Source of the DNA: Papaver somniferum
Taxonomy: Eukaryota; Streptophyta; Magnoliopsida; Ranunculales; Papaveraceae
DNA length: 64,000 bases
Assembly: GCF_003573695.1 (NCBI RefSeq)
Contig: NC_039360.1
Span: 123,094,336-123,158,335 of the forward strand
Direction of reading: 5' to 3'
In this document: positions 45,770-57,882 of the stretch, piece after piece
How positions within the stretch are numbered: position 1 is the stretch's first letter
How the letters are laid out: every line of letters begins with the position of its first letter
Notes under the pieces: generated by a model
Databases searched by the model: none
Seen by the model: only the letters and a program-made list of their open reading frames with translations
Told to the model about the DNA's origin: nothing
Made by a program: the position numbers and the translations under genes

Positions 45770-46357
45770 ATGCACTCGCAAGATATTTGCAAGAGCCACT
45801 TGGGAGATCCATTAAAGGTTTGCTTAGCTCATTTTGGGTATGATTTTGATGACGATAGTGTTATTTGTAAAGTAAATGCCTTGTTAGACTCCACACCGCT
45901 GTTAGACACTAATAAATGGAAAGCCAAACTAGAACCTCTAGTTTTGTCCGAGTCTCGACTAGTTCCATCAGTCGAGGATGCTCCGACCTTGACCCATAAG
46001 CCATTAAGTTCTGAATTTTTTCGTCTTGATGATATTGATAATGAAACCGTTTTAGATGATAATGGGTCTATAAGTCGTGATAGTATTACTCCATTGAGGC
46101 CTTGTTCAGAGAGTGCATTTGAACCAACATATGTTTGTGTGCCCGACTTAGCTGAATTTGAACCAATATCAGTTGTGGAAGTTATTTCCGCTGACTTAGA
46201 ACCTGATTTAGGGAGTACAAAAACTGTTCAATTCTTTAAACAATCTTTACTAACTATCTGCGAACCTGATTTACTTCATATTCAAGGTTCGAATTATGTT
46301 TTATATAAGATTGAATTCAGTTTTATCTCTCTGGGTACTAATATTTCTTACTGCAGG
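45770..46357 (+). pseudogene. Fragment of an Athila-type internal ORF, cut by hAT
   Basis: The ORF starts MHSQDICKSHLGDPLKVCLA and contains NKWKAKLEPLVLSESRL and APTLTHKPLSSEF, which resembles the stretch before RT in plant gypsy polyproteins (usually PPKLELKPLP). It is therefore probably an internally deleted, non-autonomous element whose first ORF joins unrelated parts. The hAT element starts at about 46358 and the rest of F is not found after it. Confidence 0.5.
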
Positions 46358-49300
46358 TAGGCCTGTCAACGGCACTTAACGTAACAAATAATGGCTCTGC
46401 CGCTACCTTTGCCGTTTAAATTAGAGGTTAATCGTTATCCGTTAAATGCCGACGGAATTGTAAAATCCAAAACCATTGCCGTTACGTCGGACTTATCGGC
46501 TAACGGTTAATTTTCCGGTATTAACCGGTATGTCACAGGACAACACAAAAGCAGGTTTAAAACACAAACCAATTACATAGAATAGTTCTAAATCCAAGCA
46601 AACAAGTTCTAAATCCATGACACACAGAAAAAAAAAACATACAGATGTTCATGTTCTAAACCAAATTACATGTTCAGATCATCACATGTTCTATCAAAAG
46701 AAAAAAACCAAGTTTTTGCAAAAGAAAAGACAAAGGGATGCCAACTGCATCTGCAACTCCAAATGCATTCCTCCATCTCCAAATTCTCTACTGCCAATGC
46801 CAACTGCATTCCTCCTTAGTCCTCAACTTCTGCATTTTGAAAGGAAAATGAAAAGTGTTAGACAGTGATGTCAGTGAAGCAACTTAAGTTGGCAAAGTGG
46901 CAATGTCAGTGCAATAAGCCAATAAAAGTGGCAATGTCAGTGCAGTCACAACTATCAGTAAAAGCTAGTAAAATATTAAGATATAAGGAAACTTACCAGT
47001 AACACAACTATTGCTCTCACTGAGAGTGAGATCTGGCAGCCAATCACCCAAACAAATCAAAGCTTCAACAAGATCTGGAGCTAATGAACTCCTGTGAGAT
47101 GTGAGAACTCTGCCACCAATACTAAACATGGATTCTGATGCTACACTTGTCACTGGAACAGCCAATACATCTCTTGCAATCCTTGAGAGAATTGGGTAAT
47201 TAGCAGAATGATTCTTCCACCAACTTAAGATATCAAACCTCATTTCTTCAGCAGCTGTGCCTTTAGGAAGAACTGGTTCTGCTAAGTATGTCTCCAATTC
47301 TGACTTCTCAACCTCAAACATATTGTTTTCCATAATGAAATCATCATAATCAAATCCATATGATGTTGTTGTACTTGTACCTGCACAGCTCTCAAATGCA
47401 GTTGAATGCATTGTAGTATCAAAATAATCTGGAGCTGTAGTGTTTGTTTCATAAGCACAGAAAACAGCATTGAGTGCAATCTCAAATTTGTTATAGTGAC
47501 TTTTATAGTGATCCACACCATATACTCTCTTCATAACAAACTCCACCCATTTAGCTTTGTACCTAGGATCTAAAACAACCCCAATGCCCATCAAAGTGTT
47601 ACTTTCTTTCCAGTGGCTATCAAATTTCATCCTCATATTATTGGCCATGTCTCTGATGTACTCATGCTGACTTGATTCCCATATCTTAATGCATCTATTA
47701 ACTTCTTGCACGCCCATTATAATATAAATTTGTTGTGGGATACTTAATCCCAGCAAATTTGGTTGAAATGACATCAAACAATTCCAAACATTCACATATG
47801 TGTACTCCTTGTTCCCACTCCTTAGAGGTTGGTAGTATCTTGAAGTCATTATCTAAATCAGCTAGCCTAACAAAATCTTGTCTCAGAAAGATTGCATCCT
47901 TTAGCATCTTATAGGTGGAGTTCCACCTGGTATCCACATCTAAACCCACAGACCTTGAAGAAGGAAGCTTAACTTGAGCAATAGAAAATTCAAATGTCTC
48001 TTTTCTAGCCTGACTTGCTTTGACATATTTTACACACTCTCTAACTGCATCTATAAATGGAGCAGCCACTCTCATTCCACACCCTACAATCAAGTGTAAT
48101 ACATGATTAATACACCTCATTTGGAACATATCCCCATTAAGAACTAAACAGTCTTTGCTATCAAGCCATTTCTTCAGATGGTCCATCATAACATTGTTGG
48201 ATCTAGCATTGTCAGCAGCAACAACAAAAAGCTTAGTATCTATGTTCCAATCTAGACATACTGATTTCACTACAGATGCTAGAACTTCTCCAGAATGTGG
48301 TGATGGCACTAAAGTATATGCAAGTGTTTTCTTAATCAGTTTCCAATCATCATCTATGTAATGCATTGTCACACAGCAATAACCATCCTTTGTATGCTTA
48401 CATGACCACATATCTGTTGTTAAACTACACTTAGATGTAATTGTCTCAAATTGGTCTTGTAGTTCTTTTTTGAACTCAGTTCTTAGTTTCATGATATCTT
48501 CCCTAACTGTATTCCTAGTGTAAAGTTTAGCAGCAGGATTTAAAGACTTCACAAACTCAACAAAATATGGATGCTCAACTATAGTGATTGGATAACCATG
48601 TTTAGCAATCATTTTGGCAACTAGTATCCTAGTAGCATCAGCATCATACTTCCAATTAGCAAGCTTAGTTTGTGCATTACCTGTTCTGACTGTAGTAATC
48701 TTTGTTTGTCCTTTCTTGTTTGCAGGCTTTTTTGGCAAGTTTTGGCATGGTAATGCAATTTGCTGGTTCCTTGGCTATTGGGTGAAGTCATTCTCTTATT
48801 ACAATGTTTGCATTTAGCTACAAGTATCCCAATCTCCTTACCTTTTACCATCTTCTTTTCAGTTAACCTTTCAAAATCATCCCAAACATCAGACCTTACT
48901 GCACACAGTTTCTTCTTTGCTTCAACTATAATTGGATCTTCATCTACTTCTATTTCTTCTACTGCTTCTTCTGTTGCAACAGCAGCAGGTGTTGATTGAA
49001 TTCCTGATTGTTGAACTTGAGATGCAGAAGGTAATTCAGATGCAACTGAAAGTGATTGAGAGGGATGACTTCTTTTTGATGAACCAACGCAATTGGATGC
49101 TCCTCTTTCGCTTTGGGTCATGATTAATTTCACGAATTGAAAACCCTAATTTCAATTTTCAGAAACCCTAAATTGAAAATTTAGTTTTTAGGATTGAAAT
49201 TAAACTCGAAATAAAAAGTACAAGATAACCCTAGTTTTCTAATCAAATGAAGATGATGATTTTGCTCAAATTGAAAGGAAGAAGATGACCCTAGTTTTCT

Positions 49301-49541
49301 AATCGACTGAGGGGTGAGTTTTTCTTCTCTCGTTTGTGAGTTGAAGAACAGAAGAAGATGAAAATGATGTTCATTCGAATATAGTAACCTAGGTATAGAT
49401 GAATGTTACACGTGCTAGGCACACGTTAGCGGTTAACGGAACTAAGGCTAACGGAAATAGGTCTTTCGTTGCCGTCACCGTCGGATAAAATTAACCGCTA
49501 CATTATCGGTAACGGATAACGGATATAATGGAACTAAACGT
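46358..49541 (-). mobile_element. hAT DNA transposon, right end missing
   Basis: The left end begins (G)TAGGCCTGTCAACGGCAC. Both flanks of the transposase gene are rich in TAACGG/CCGTTA motifs, as expected of subterminal transposase sites. The inverted counterpart CCGTTGACAGGCC is not present on the right, where the sequence passes at AACGG (49542) into a second copy of D-LTR minisatellite DNA. An 8-bp target duplication cannot be found. Confidence 0.75.
46965..49133 (-). pseudogene. hAT transposase, frameshifted
   Basis: Minus strand, about 690 codons (start ATG 49133 or 49121). The parts in order are a BED-type zinc finger (VAKCKHCNKRM ... LHYHAKTC), a frameshift near 48730, the RNase H-like core with SLTTDMWSCKH (first Asp), VVAADNARSNN (second Asp), RCINHVLHLIVGCGMR, DTRWNSTYKML and CLELFDV (Glu region), a frameshift near 47720, and the C-terminal dimerisation block VTSVASESMFSIGGRVLTSH. 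It resembles plant RICESLEEPER/ZBED-type proteins. It would cut and rejoin hAT ends if intact; two frameshifts make it inactive. Confidence 0.9.
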
Positions 49542-49734
49542 AACGGCCAAAATTAGGGTTCGGTGCAAACCGTGATGTTTGTCCTTGGGCCGGAAGTTGC
49601 CATGCGTTGGGTGGCTAACTTGGACGGTTGAGATCTGCATCTCGGATGGAAGAGTAGTCGTTGTTTGTTGAAACCCTTCGTTTGGCAGCCAGCGGCATGG
49701 TTTAGGGCCGGCGTGGCTTTGGTATGGAGGCTTG

Positions 49735-50331
49735 GCTGACATGGTTTGCCATTGGAACGTCGGTGCAGCTGGCATGGTTGGCATGCCTTGGCGCGGAGAC
49801 GTGGCTGGCATGGTTTGCCATTGGCACGGTGGTGCGGCTGGCATGGATGGCATGCCTTGGCGCGGATACGTGGCTGGCATGATTTGCCATTGGCACGGCG
49901 GTGCGGCTGGCATGGTTGGCATGCCTTAGCGCGAGGATGTGGCTGGCATGGTTTGCCATTGGCACGGTGGTGCGGCTGGTATGGTTGGCATGCCTTGGCG
50001 CAGAGATGTGGCTGGCACGGCATGTCATTGGTACATGTGGTGCGGTTGGCATGGTTGGCATGCCTTGGCGCGAGGATGTGGCTGGCATGATTTCCATTGG
50101 CACGGTGGTGCGGCTGGCATGCCTTGGCGCGGAGATGTGGCTGGCACGGGATGCCATTGGCATATGTGGTGCGGTTGGCATGCCTTGGCGCGAGGATGTG
50201 GCTGGCATGGTTTGCCATTGGCACGGTGGTGCGGCTGGGATGGTTGGCATGCCTTGGCGCGGAGATGTGGCTGGCACGGCATGCCATTGGCACATGTGGT
50301 GCGGTTGGCATGGTTGACATGCCTTGGCGCG
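49735..50331. repeat. Minisatellite block, copy 2
   Basis: Same units as 41930-42503, with an additional unit near 49795-49850 and one shorter spacing near 50170. ORFs on both strands only reflect the repeat. Confidence 0.85.
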
Positions 50332-53056
50332 TGATAAGCACGTAAGTGCTACATTTTATACCCATATTTATATTATCTAGGACTCGATATTTTAGTTACT
50401 AATATTATTTTAGGGCTTTTGTAGAAAGTACAAGTGAATTCGATCATCCGGCGAATAAACAACAAAATGTGAGACTTAATGGTCTTTGCGACGAAAGTGG
50501 CCAAATGTGGTTGACCTGGTATTTCCATGTATCAGCAACCACAATGATGAAATGAGGTTGGCCTGGTATCTCCATGTATCATCAACCACATTGATAAAAT
50601 GACAATTTGAGACTGGCCTGGTATTCTTTATATATCAGCAGCGCTCATATTACTCCGGTCACTGAAACGATGTCCACTGGAATTGTCTTGGCATGTTTCA
50701 AATAAGCCAGGCCCAATAGTGTGTCCAAAGGGAACAATAGTCTCCAGTCTCCACCACATTTCTTTGTGGTACATGCATCTCAACAGCATGGTTTATTCCT
50801 TGTCACCACAAAACCAAAAGCAACCTCGAGCAGCTGTCGTTACTTATTCTTCACAGTGCAAGATGGTGGCTGCATGGGCGAGATAAAGACATCACAGTGA
50901 TACCTTCTATCCGGCAGTAACATTTCTTCAAGGTTTTTGATTGTTCTTAATGGCTGAAGTAAGCGCAGGCAATGGTGACATGATCGGCGCAAGGGGAGAA
51001 TTCAAGCAGTATAGGAAGCTGCTGTTGAACTGGTGGGTTTGCTTTGGTCGGAAAGTGGGTTTCGTTGAAAGTTCTCAGTGAAGGAAATTAATAGCTGCAA
51101 AGAAGAAAGATGTCGTGGGTGTTATTGTGCCGAGAACAGATGGGTTGTTGGATCGAGTTAAGTACAGGCGAGGTTGTTTGGTTCGAGATGAAGCAGTCGA
51201 TGATGAGAAAAGGAAATGCAAAGGATAGAGAATGAGTGTGACTTGTTTGCAACCAGTGGGGGTTTCGGCATCAAACTGAAATTGGGTTTCTGGTGTCCTA
51301 CAACGGAAGTTGAAGTGTATAGCTGAACGTGGTTGGAATGGAAAGGCCGAATAAGCACTGAAACTGCGTTGTAATTGCTCGTAGAATTGCGTGAAAGAAG
51401 ATGGCAACTAGGCAGCCAGGGAACTAACGACGTTCAAAGTGTGTTGTTGGTGTCGTGCCTTGCCCGTGATTTGGAGGAGTTTGCAGTTGAGAAACGAACT
51501 GGAAATCGAATGGGCTTGGCCTGAAATGATCGCGATTTGTGATGATGTTTAGTCGTTCTTTCTTCCGGTTTTGTCCAGCAACATCAGAACCTCAAGATGG
51601 TTGAGCAGTTACGGTGATGATGGATTGTTGAATGACTATTCACGGAAACTGTAGGTTGTTGTTCGAGTTTGGTTAGCTGGCATAGCAAATAAGATGGGGG
51701 AGATTTGTGTTAGCTGGATTCGTTCCATAGGATGGTGCTGATACGATGGAGTGATTAGCTGAGCACCGATACTGTGCAGTGAAACTGGTGTTGTGGTCGA
51801 TCTCGGAAGGAGCTGAAATAGTCAGGGAATACTCTGGTGTTGTAATACCAGTCGGCAATGGTTCGAATACAACTAATACAGCAAGTGGAACAACTGAACT
51901 CAGTGAACAGTGAATGCGTAGCAGCTGGAATTGGCAGAAGCCAGACATGGTGATGTGGATTAATGGAAGTTGGATATTGGCTCGAGTCTGCTGCTTTTGG
52001 TTCCAGATATAAAAGCTACAAATTCCGGAAGGATCTGAAGATGGAAATGGCAAGGAATGGTGACGAGATGCCTGGAATTGCAAACACTTGCGGAAATATT
52101 GAACCTGGAAGACGGGTGATTCTTGGCCCGAATGCAGTCGATCGACAAGTGTTGCTGTCGAGATTTGTTGCATGTGATGACTGATTGGGTTCAACGATTG
52201 CTGCTCATTGGCAGTGGAGTCAGGAACGATGATGAGAGTTAGCTCGGGTTAAAGGGATCTCAGTGAGGGAATTGTCTTTGATCGAAGTTCAGGGTTTGGA
52301 TAGATGGTGACGAAGCAGGATTGAAAAGAAAGTGGAGTCGATATTCATTGCAGCGACTTTGTGTTCATGCATGAAGTTGAGGTCTGTATGTTTGCTGAGT
52401 TGGATCTGCTACGAGAGGAAGCCGGTGAACTGTGCTGGTGATTGAGCTTAGATGGTCGCAGAAGAGAATTTGGAGTTACGAGAAGGAATGATTGGTGCTG
52501 GGTCAGGGTTGGAAAGCAGTTTTGGATATAAGGTGGCTCGTGGTTGGACTGGGCCTCGGCAACTCGCTGGATCAGGTCTTAATGAGACTCCTTCGCAGCA
52601 CCTATATATTTCAATTGAGAAGAACAAAGAGGGGAAGAAGCCGGAGGCCGGTGACAGAGGCTGGAGGAGGTTGCGGCAACAAGCCAAAACCAGGAAGGAG
52701 GCGCGGCGGAGATCCGTGAACAGGATCTAGGGTTTGAGAAGTTTCATTGCCCATTTTTCAATTATTTTGGTTTAGCTAATTTTAATTTCAATTTGTTTAT
52801 GGTTTTTGGAGAAAACCATGGCTAGCTAATCCATATTAGGGTTTAGATAGAAGCCAATTTAGTTTTATAAACTCTACAATGATATTTCTAATAATGACTC
52901 ATTGATTAGTGATTTCTCTTCATATAGCTTGGTGTTTTATTGTTCAAGTGATTTTCTAGATTATTTATGCTTTTGAATTGATATTTCGTGCTTCGGTTAA
53001 ATCCCTAGACGAGGTATGCAAGGATAGATAAGTAATGCTTTAGGATCGCTGCATAC
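50332..53056 (+). mobile_element. Athila-type LTR, second copy, 3' truncated
   Basis: It begins TGATAAGCACGTAAGTGCTAC and matches 42504-45232 with few differences. The last 360 bp of the LTR and the primer site are missing. Since its left flank is the same minisatellite as that of copy 1, it arose by segment duplication and is not simply the 3' LTR of F. Confidence 0.85.
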
Positions 53057-53176
53057 CCTGGTAATTCTTACGTAGGCATGCTGATTGATTCAATAAATGC
53101 ACTAGTGATCGCAGTGACGTCATGTCAAATGTACGGTTTTACGATTTTAACCCTAAGCTAAAAACCACCATCAACA
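53057..53176 (-). mobile_element. Distal end of the left (3') LTR of element D
   Basis: It ends CCACCATCAACA, parallel to CCACCATCTACA of the A LTR, and contains TACGATTTTAACCCTAAGC similar to TACGATTTTAGCC there. It marks the boundary to the internal region of D. Confidence 0.7.
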
Positions 53177-53235
53177 TTAAGTCCCATGCTTAGCTCGGTA
53201 CAGGGGCATTGTTGCGAGGTAAGCATAAGATGGTG
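53165..53235. other. Hairpin across the 3' LTR/internal junction of element D
   Basis: Inner stem ATGCTTAGCTCG (53186-53197) with CGAGGTAAGCAT (53215-53226), one mismatch; outer CCACCAT (53165-53171) with ATGGTG (53230-53235). The position and shape are those of the hairpin at 2533-2611 but the stem bases differ. Confidence 0.6.
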
Positions 53236-53530
53236 ACAGGCGAGGAAAAAATCGAAACGGCAAGTCGTGAAAAGATGGTCAGGAAGATTCGTCTAACCTT
53301 TTTCGGGAGGTATGGAGAATTCGTGATTCTTGTGTTGGTGGCTTTGCGTAGATGCTGCTTGTGGTGCTGCTAGCTAAGCTGCGGAGTGGTAGAGGTGTTT
53401 GTTGGCGGTGATGCAAACAGTTGGTGTTGACTTGGCTTGGTCGTGCGCCATCTTGGCTAGGCTAGGAAATGCGGAATTGTTGGCTTAGCGTGTCGTTGGC
53501 GTTGCTGGCTTGTCTTGGCAAGCCGTTGGT

Positions 53531-53910
53531 ATTGCCCTGGCCTGGAATGGAGCCATCAGTGTTGGATTGGCTTGGAATGGAGCCGCAGACATCGTACTGG
53601 CTAGGAATGGAGCCGCCGGCGTTGGATTGGATTGGAATGGAGCCGCAGACGTTGTACTGGCTAGAAATGGAGCCGCAGACGTTGTACTGGCTAGGAATGG
53701 AGTCGCAGACGTTGTACTGGCTAGGAATGGAGCCGCAGGCATTGGATTGGATTGGAATAGAGCCGCAAATGTTGTACTGGCTAGGAATGGAGTCGCAGAC
53801 GTTGTACTGGCTAGGAATGGAGTCGCAGACGTTGTACTGGCTAGGAATGGAGCCACAGACGTTGTACTGGCTAGGAGTGGAGCCGTCGGCATTGGTCGGC
53901 TTGGAAAGGA
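53531..53910. repeat. 30-bp minisatellite near the 3' LTR of element D
   Basis: About 12 units of exactly 30 bp, GGAATGGAGCCGCAGACGTT + GTACTGGCTA with small changes. As 30 is a multiple of 3, both strands show spurious ORFs of decapeptide repeats. Tandem repeats in the region before the 3' LTR are known for Tat-lineage elements. Confidence 0.95.
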
Positions 53911-54313
53911 TCCGTTATCATAAACTTGGCCGCGGGCGCTGGCTTGAGTGCTGGCTTCAGTTCCGTGGAATGATGGCAACTTTGTCTAAATTAGGTTTTG
54001 GCATGTCGAAACCCTAATTAACTCCTCTTACTAAAATCGTTGTAGAATTCTCATACGAACTCGGATTTTGACGGTCCGCCCCTCCATTCTGATCGTAAAA
54101 GAATTTCCTACCTCCTCACTCGGGAATATTTAGGTTTTGAGTTCGTTTAGGAGGCGAAAACAGCCCGACAGTAAAACTCAATAAGAAATCAGGAGGGATG
54201 TTGCGGGCCCGAGGTGGCATAGTCGCGCCCAGTCATCTATTCCCGTTCATGGAGCAAAAAGGAACTTTTATTCTGTTCAAACTCTAGAAACTCCGCCCGC
54301 ATGAAAAGAGGTA

Positions 54314-54735
54314 TTGACCCTCTTCTACTTTTTGTTGCTTGTCTGGATCCGTGCTTTCTTTTGCAGTGTCTATCCAGTGGATCCCAAAATTTACCAAACT
54401 CCACTGCACTCTTGGGATGGATGGATGAAATATATGCTCGGCAACAATTATGTCAAGGCTAATTTTGGAGATTGTGGTTGCGTTGTCGGTCCATCATTGA
54501 CTTTAGGTTGTTCAGTTTCTGGACTTTCTGAACGCGATGATGATATGTTGTGGATGGTTGTATGGTAGAAATATTCCGAAGCCACAGGATGAAATAGATG
54601 AGTTGGGAGACATTCTGTTGCCGATGTGCTGCTATCAAGTCTTCAAGGACTTTGTTCCAAGAGATATCCTTCGAACCAGCTTCCGAATCTTGGACTATCG
54701 TATGGAATGGGATGCGGTGAGTAGTCCCCGGTTAT
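54314..54735 (+). other. Weak coding-like stretch antisense to element D
   Basis: Two overlapping frames read LHSWDGWMKYMLGNNYVKAN ... SERDDDMLWMVVW and IPKPQDEIDELGDILLPMCC ... RILDYRMEWDA, followed by a donor-like GCG/GTGAGT at 54718. The composition looks protein-like, and the position (antisense, between minisatellite and primer end) is that of the PMD gene in A and C. I cannot identify it. It may be a very decayed exon of such a gene or chance. Confidence 0.25.
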
Positions 54736-55739
54736 ATTTCTGTTAGATCTGATGGTATGGACGAATATGTGAATGTATCTTTGTGGCGTGCCTTTGGAGT
54801 CTTCGATGCAATGTACGCTTCATGTTGAGAAATTCCTGCGGCTCGTAAAACTTCGGCAGTGATGATGTTGAAATCAGAAATAACCAGGTTGAGGGGAGTG
54901 AAAGTGTCCCATGCTGGTAGTCCCCATGTGTAGCCTACTTTCATTGCATCGCCTTGAATCCATGTCCACGGGATTTAATACAAGCTTATTGTACTCTTCT
55001 GGATGTGATGCTGGGATGCTCAGGATATCACATGGACGAACTATTTTGGATAGCGAAGAGGTAGGAATGAGAGAGTTACGTTGTTTATCGTGGCTCCCTC
55101 TGTTTCTTCAAGAAAATGTTTCAGCCGCGTCTCTGGAGTCATCTCATGAGTCTTTGATGGTCTTCGGGATGGACTGCGATGAGCAGTCCCCGGTCGCATT
55201 TTTCTTTAGTTTCTGAAGTTGTTTTCCTCTAAGCAGGCTTGGGATCCGCCGCGGCCTCGTAAAGTGTTGAAGGCGTCTTCTAGACAGAGAGGTGATGATA
55301 TTCTTGCACTACACCCTTGAAGAGTAGATGACCTTGTTGTGGTTATGGCCTTTTAGTTGATTGTGTCTTCTGAGCTTTGACAGTGAAGGGATTCCGTGTA
55401 GATCTTTGTAGTGATTGCTGCTGCGGTGAAGCTTTGGATGGTATCAACAAATGAGCGGCAACATTTCTTGGTAGCAGATGTAATCAGAAGAGACTACATT
55501 GTCGTGAGAACAATGTAGGTTGGCTAGAATTGTATGGGCATCCATGGAAGTAAAAGAACTGGTTGGATGCGTAAGCAAGCAAGCTGTCCATGCTCACGAG
55601 TTTTGGCGGGATGGATCAAAAGGTGGCCATGACTACGAAGATTGGCTGGATGCGATCATGATCCTTGACATGGTGGGTGTGGTGGGACGACCCTGTGCAG
55701 GAAGGAGTGGCGTCCACGGTACGATCCTTGGCAGGAGGG

Positions 55740-55990
55740 AGCGGCGTTGAAGCGGCTTCGGCTCTTGGAGAGGACGTTGAAACTTAAACAGCCAAACGTT
55801 GAAGCTTCGGATTCGGATCCTGGAGCAGCTTATGAAGAAAACGCTGAAGCGGAGCGGCTGCTGGAGCGAACGTTGAAGCGGAGCGGCTGTCAGAGCGAAC
55901 GTTGAAGCGGAGCCGCCGCTGGAGGACGTTGAAGTGGAGCCGCTGCTGGAGCGAACGTTGAAACGGAGCCTTGCAACTCTCAGAGCCTTG
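55740..55990. repeat. Minisatellite of about 28-30 bp, GC-rich
   Basis: Imperfect repeats of ACGTTGAAGCGGAGCCGCTG + CTGGAGCGA. Confidence 0.75.
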
Positions 55991-56859
55991 ACGGTTACCA
56001 TGTTTAAGTCGGAGACCGCATTCTGTCAAACTCGACATCCCTCAAGTGAACAGAGGTTAGGAGTCCCCAGTTCCATCTATTGATCGTGCTTTCCAGGAAA
56101 GGTTGGGGTTTGGGAACGACTTCCCTGGCTGGAAACACCTGCTTTCCTGATGCAGTGCGGTTGAGGGATGCAAATATGTCTTGACGCTACGCCTTGGAGA
56201 AATATAGAATCTTACATAACTGTTTCATCATAGACTGCACGACTTTGTGGGCGAAGTCCCCAGAAATCGTGCAGCTCCTGACGGGAAGAGGGTCTCTGTG
56301 AACTCAGGAGGGTTGCTGATTTACTTTGCCTCGATTTTGGAGAAGTCGTTCATGATATTTACGTGTGATGAAATTGGATTATTGATTCCCTTCTACTGGG
56401 CGTTCAAGAGCAACGCGAGCCTCTTCATCTATAAACGCACGTCCTTCTAAAGTGCCTGCGCCGGATGTTAAAAGTATTCTTTGTCAGCTCCCTCTTGGGT
56501 TGACGTGACTCTTATGGTGTACGCTCCGTCAGTGTCTTGAGGAAATAGGTATCTCTTCCTGAGTTATAAACACGTCTGTCTGAGCCTTACGAGAACCTTT
56601 TGTCTTTTCATCGAATCAACAATGGTAAAAGGAGGTTGGCTTCTTCCGGCTCTTCCATTATCTTGCCCTGATGGTGGAGTAGCAGCGCCTCTGGTGACGG
56701 TTGGAGCTGTCATACTTAAATAAACATTGGGGTGGTGGAAGCGGCTCTGGTTCTGGTGATCGTAGGTGTATCGTGCAGAGATGGCACGGTTTTGATCACG
56801 GAGTGCTGGAGCCATGGCGCTGTTTCGAAGGGGTGAGGATGGCGCTGCTTTGGCTGGTT

Positions 56860-57015
56860 GTGGAGCGGAGAAGATGGCGCTGGAAGGGTGCAAGTTGTTA
56901 GCACTGGAAGGATGCAAGTTGCTGGCGCTGGAAAGATGCAAGCTTCTGGCGCTGGAAGGATGCAAGCTGCTAGTGCTGGAAAGGATGCAAGCTGCTGGCG
57001 CTGGAAAGATTCAAG
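56860..57015. repeat. Minisatellite of about 24 bp
   Basis: Five to six units of GGCGCTGGAAGGATGCAAGC + TGCT with small changes. Confidence 0.75.
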
Positions 57016-57862
57016 CTGTTAGAGCTGGATCAGATTGGAATGGGCGTTGGCTTGGCGTGGACGCTGACTGTTGGCCTGGTGGCGCTGGCTTGGCACGACG
57101 CTGGCTTGGCGTGGTGCGGACCGTTGGGCACCGTGAGGCTTGTTCTTGCGGGCCCATTTGCCTCTTTCCATACGTAGCTCAAATAGGAAATTCTTTCCTT
57201 ATTCAAATTCCAAAAGTGTTATGCCTATAAAAGGGGTTGGCTTTCTTTTTTTTTCCGAAAGGAAAACAAAGCGCCTGGTTTATGGTTGGATTTGAATTGA
57301 TAGATAACTGTTATCTATGAGGGTTTTGGATTATTCTTTTGGAATGAATTGTTTTAGAATAATGTTTTTTTTTGTTATGACTATAAGTAGCATAAGTACC
57401 CCAGGAAATCCATGGAATTGTGAATGTTGTGCGAAATTAGAAAGCACGAAATGAAACATGGGAACAATATGGCTATCGGTTTTTATCATCTCTGTGGAGA
57501 TTTGAAGTAGTAGACCATGTATTTTTTCTAGGCAAGACTTACTCGGTTTTTATGATCTCCTAACGAAAATGAATCTTCCGGGTGCAAGTTCGAGTTTTGT
57601 GGGAAACGTCGTCGTGATCGTGGAAAGTCCCCAGTCATCCCAGAGCCACCTGATAACCGAGTCTTCGATCCCTGGTCGGATCGTTTGCTTCTAACCTCCG
57701 GGAAGTCCCCAGTCATCCCTTGCCGTGTCATGACTGGTAATCGGGTCGTCCGGTAACTAAGTCGTCGATCCCTGAGTGGATCGTTTGCTTCTACCGCCTT
57801 GATGTCCGGGTCGAAGTATGAGATCGGGAATTGGAAATTGATATTGTAACCGAGAGATTAAT

Positions 57863-57881
57863 CTCCCAATGTGGTCGTCAA
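57863..57881 (-). other. Primer-binding site, element D
   Basis: On the minus strand, after the LTR terminus: TTGACGACCACATTGGGAG, aligned with the sites of A, C and E. Confidence 0.6.
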
Positions 57882-57882
57882 T

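Larger units (their letters stand above)
49542..53056. repeat. 3.5-kb duplicated segment, copy 2
   Basis: Direct repeat of 41739-45232: minisatellite block (49735-50331), then the Athila-type LTR from 50332. It stops in the LTR at 53056, where F copy 1 continues with GAAGCGAAGG, and passes into the last 120 bp of the D LTR. Confidence 0.85.
53177..57882 (-). mobile_element. Internal region of element D, non-coding
   Basis: 4.7 kb between the D LTRs with no gag, protease, RT or integrase on the element strand. It holds three minisatellites (53531-53910, 55740-55990, 56860-57015), a doubled segment of about 90 bp at 57623-57800, and seven AGTCCCC motifs. Weak plus-strand reading frames are at 54314-54735 and 54911-55216. 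It fits a large non-autonomous derivative of the Tat family. The stretches 55217-55739, 55991-56859 and 57016-57600 show nothing recognisable. Confidence 0.7.

Noticed and set aside
50332..53056. 3' LTR of the Athila-type element F
   Set aside because: Its left flank is the same D-LTR minisatellite that precedes the 5' LTR, not the internal region of F, so it is a product of segment duplication.
53531..53910. CRISPR-like array
   Set aside because: Units are contiguous with no unique spacers, and the context is a plant retrotransposon.
53469..54017. ORF of 182 codons (plus) and 164 codons (minus) with decapeptide repeats
   Set aside because: It follows from a 30-bp minisatellite whose period is a multiple of 3; nothing else supports coding.
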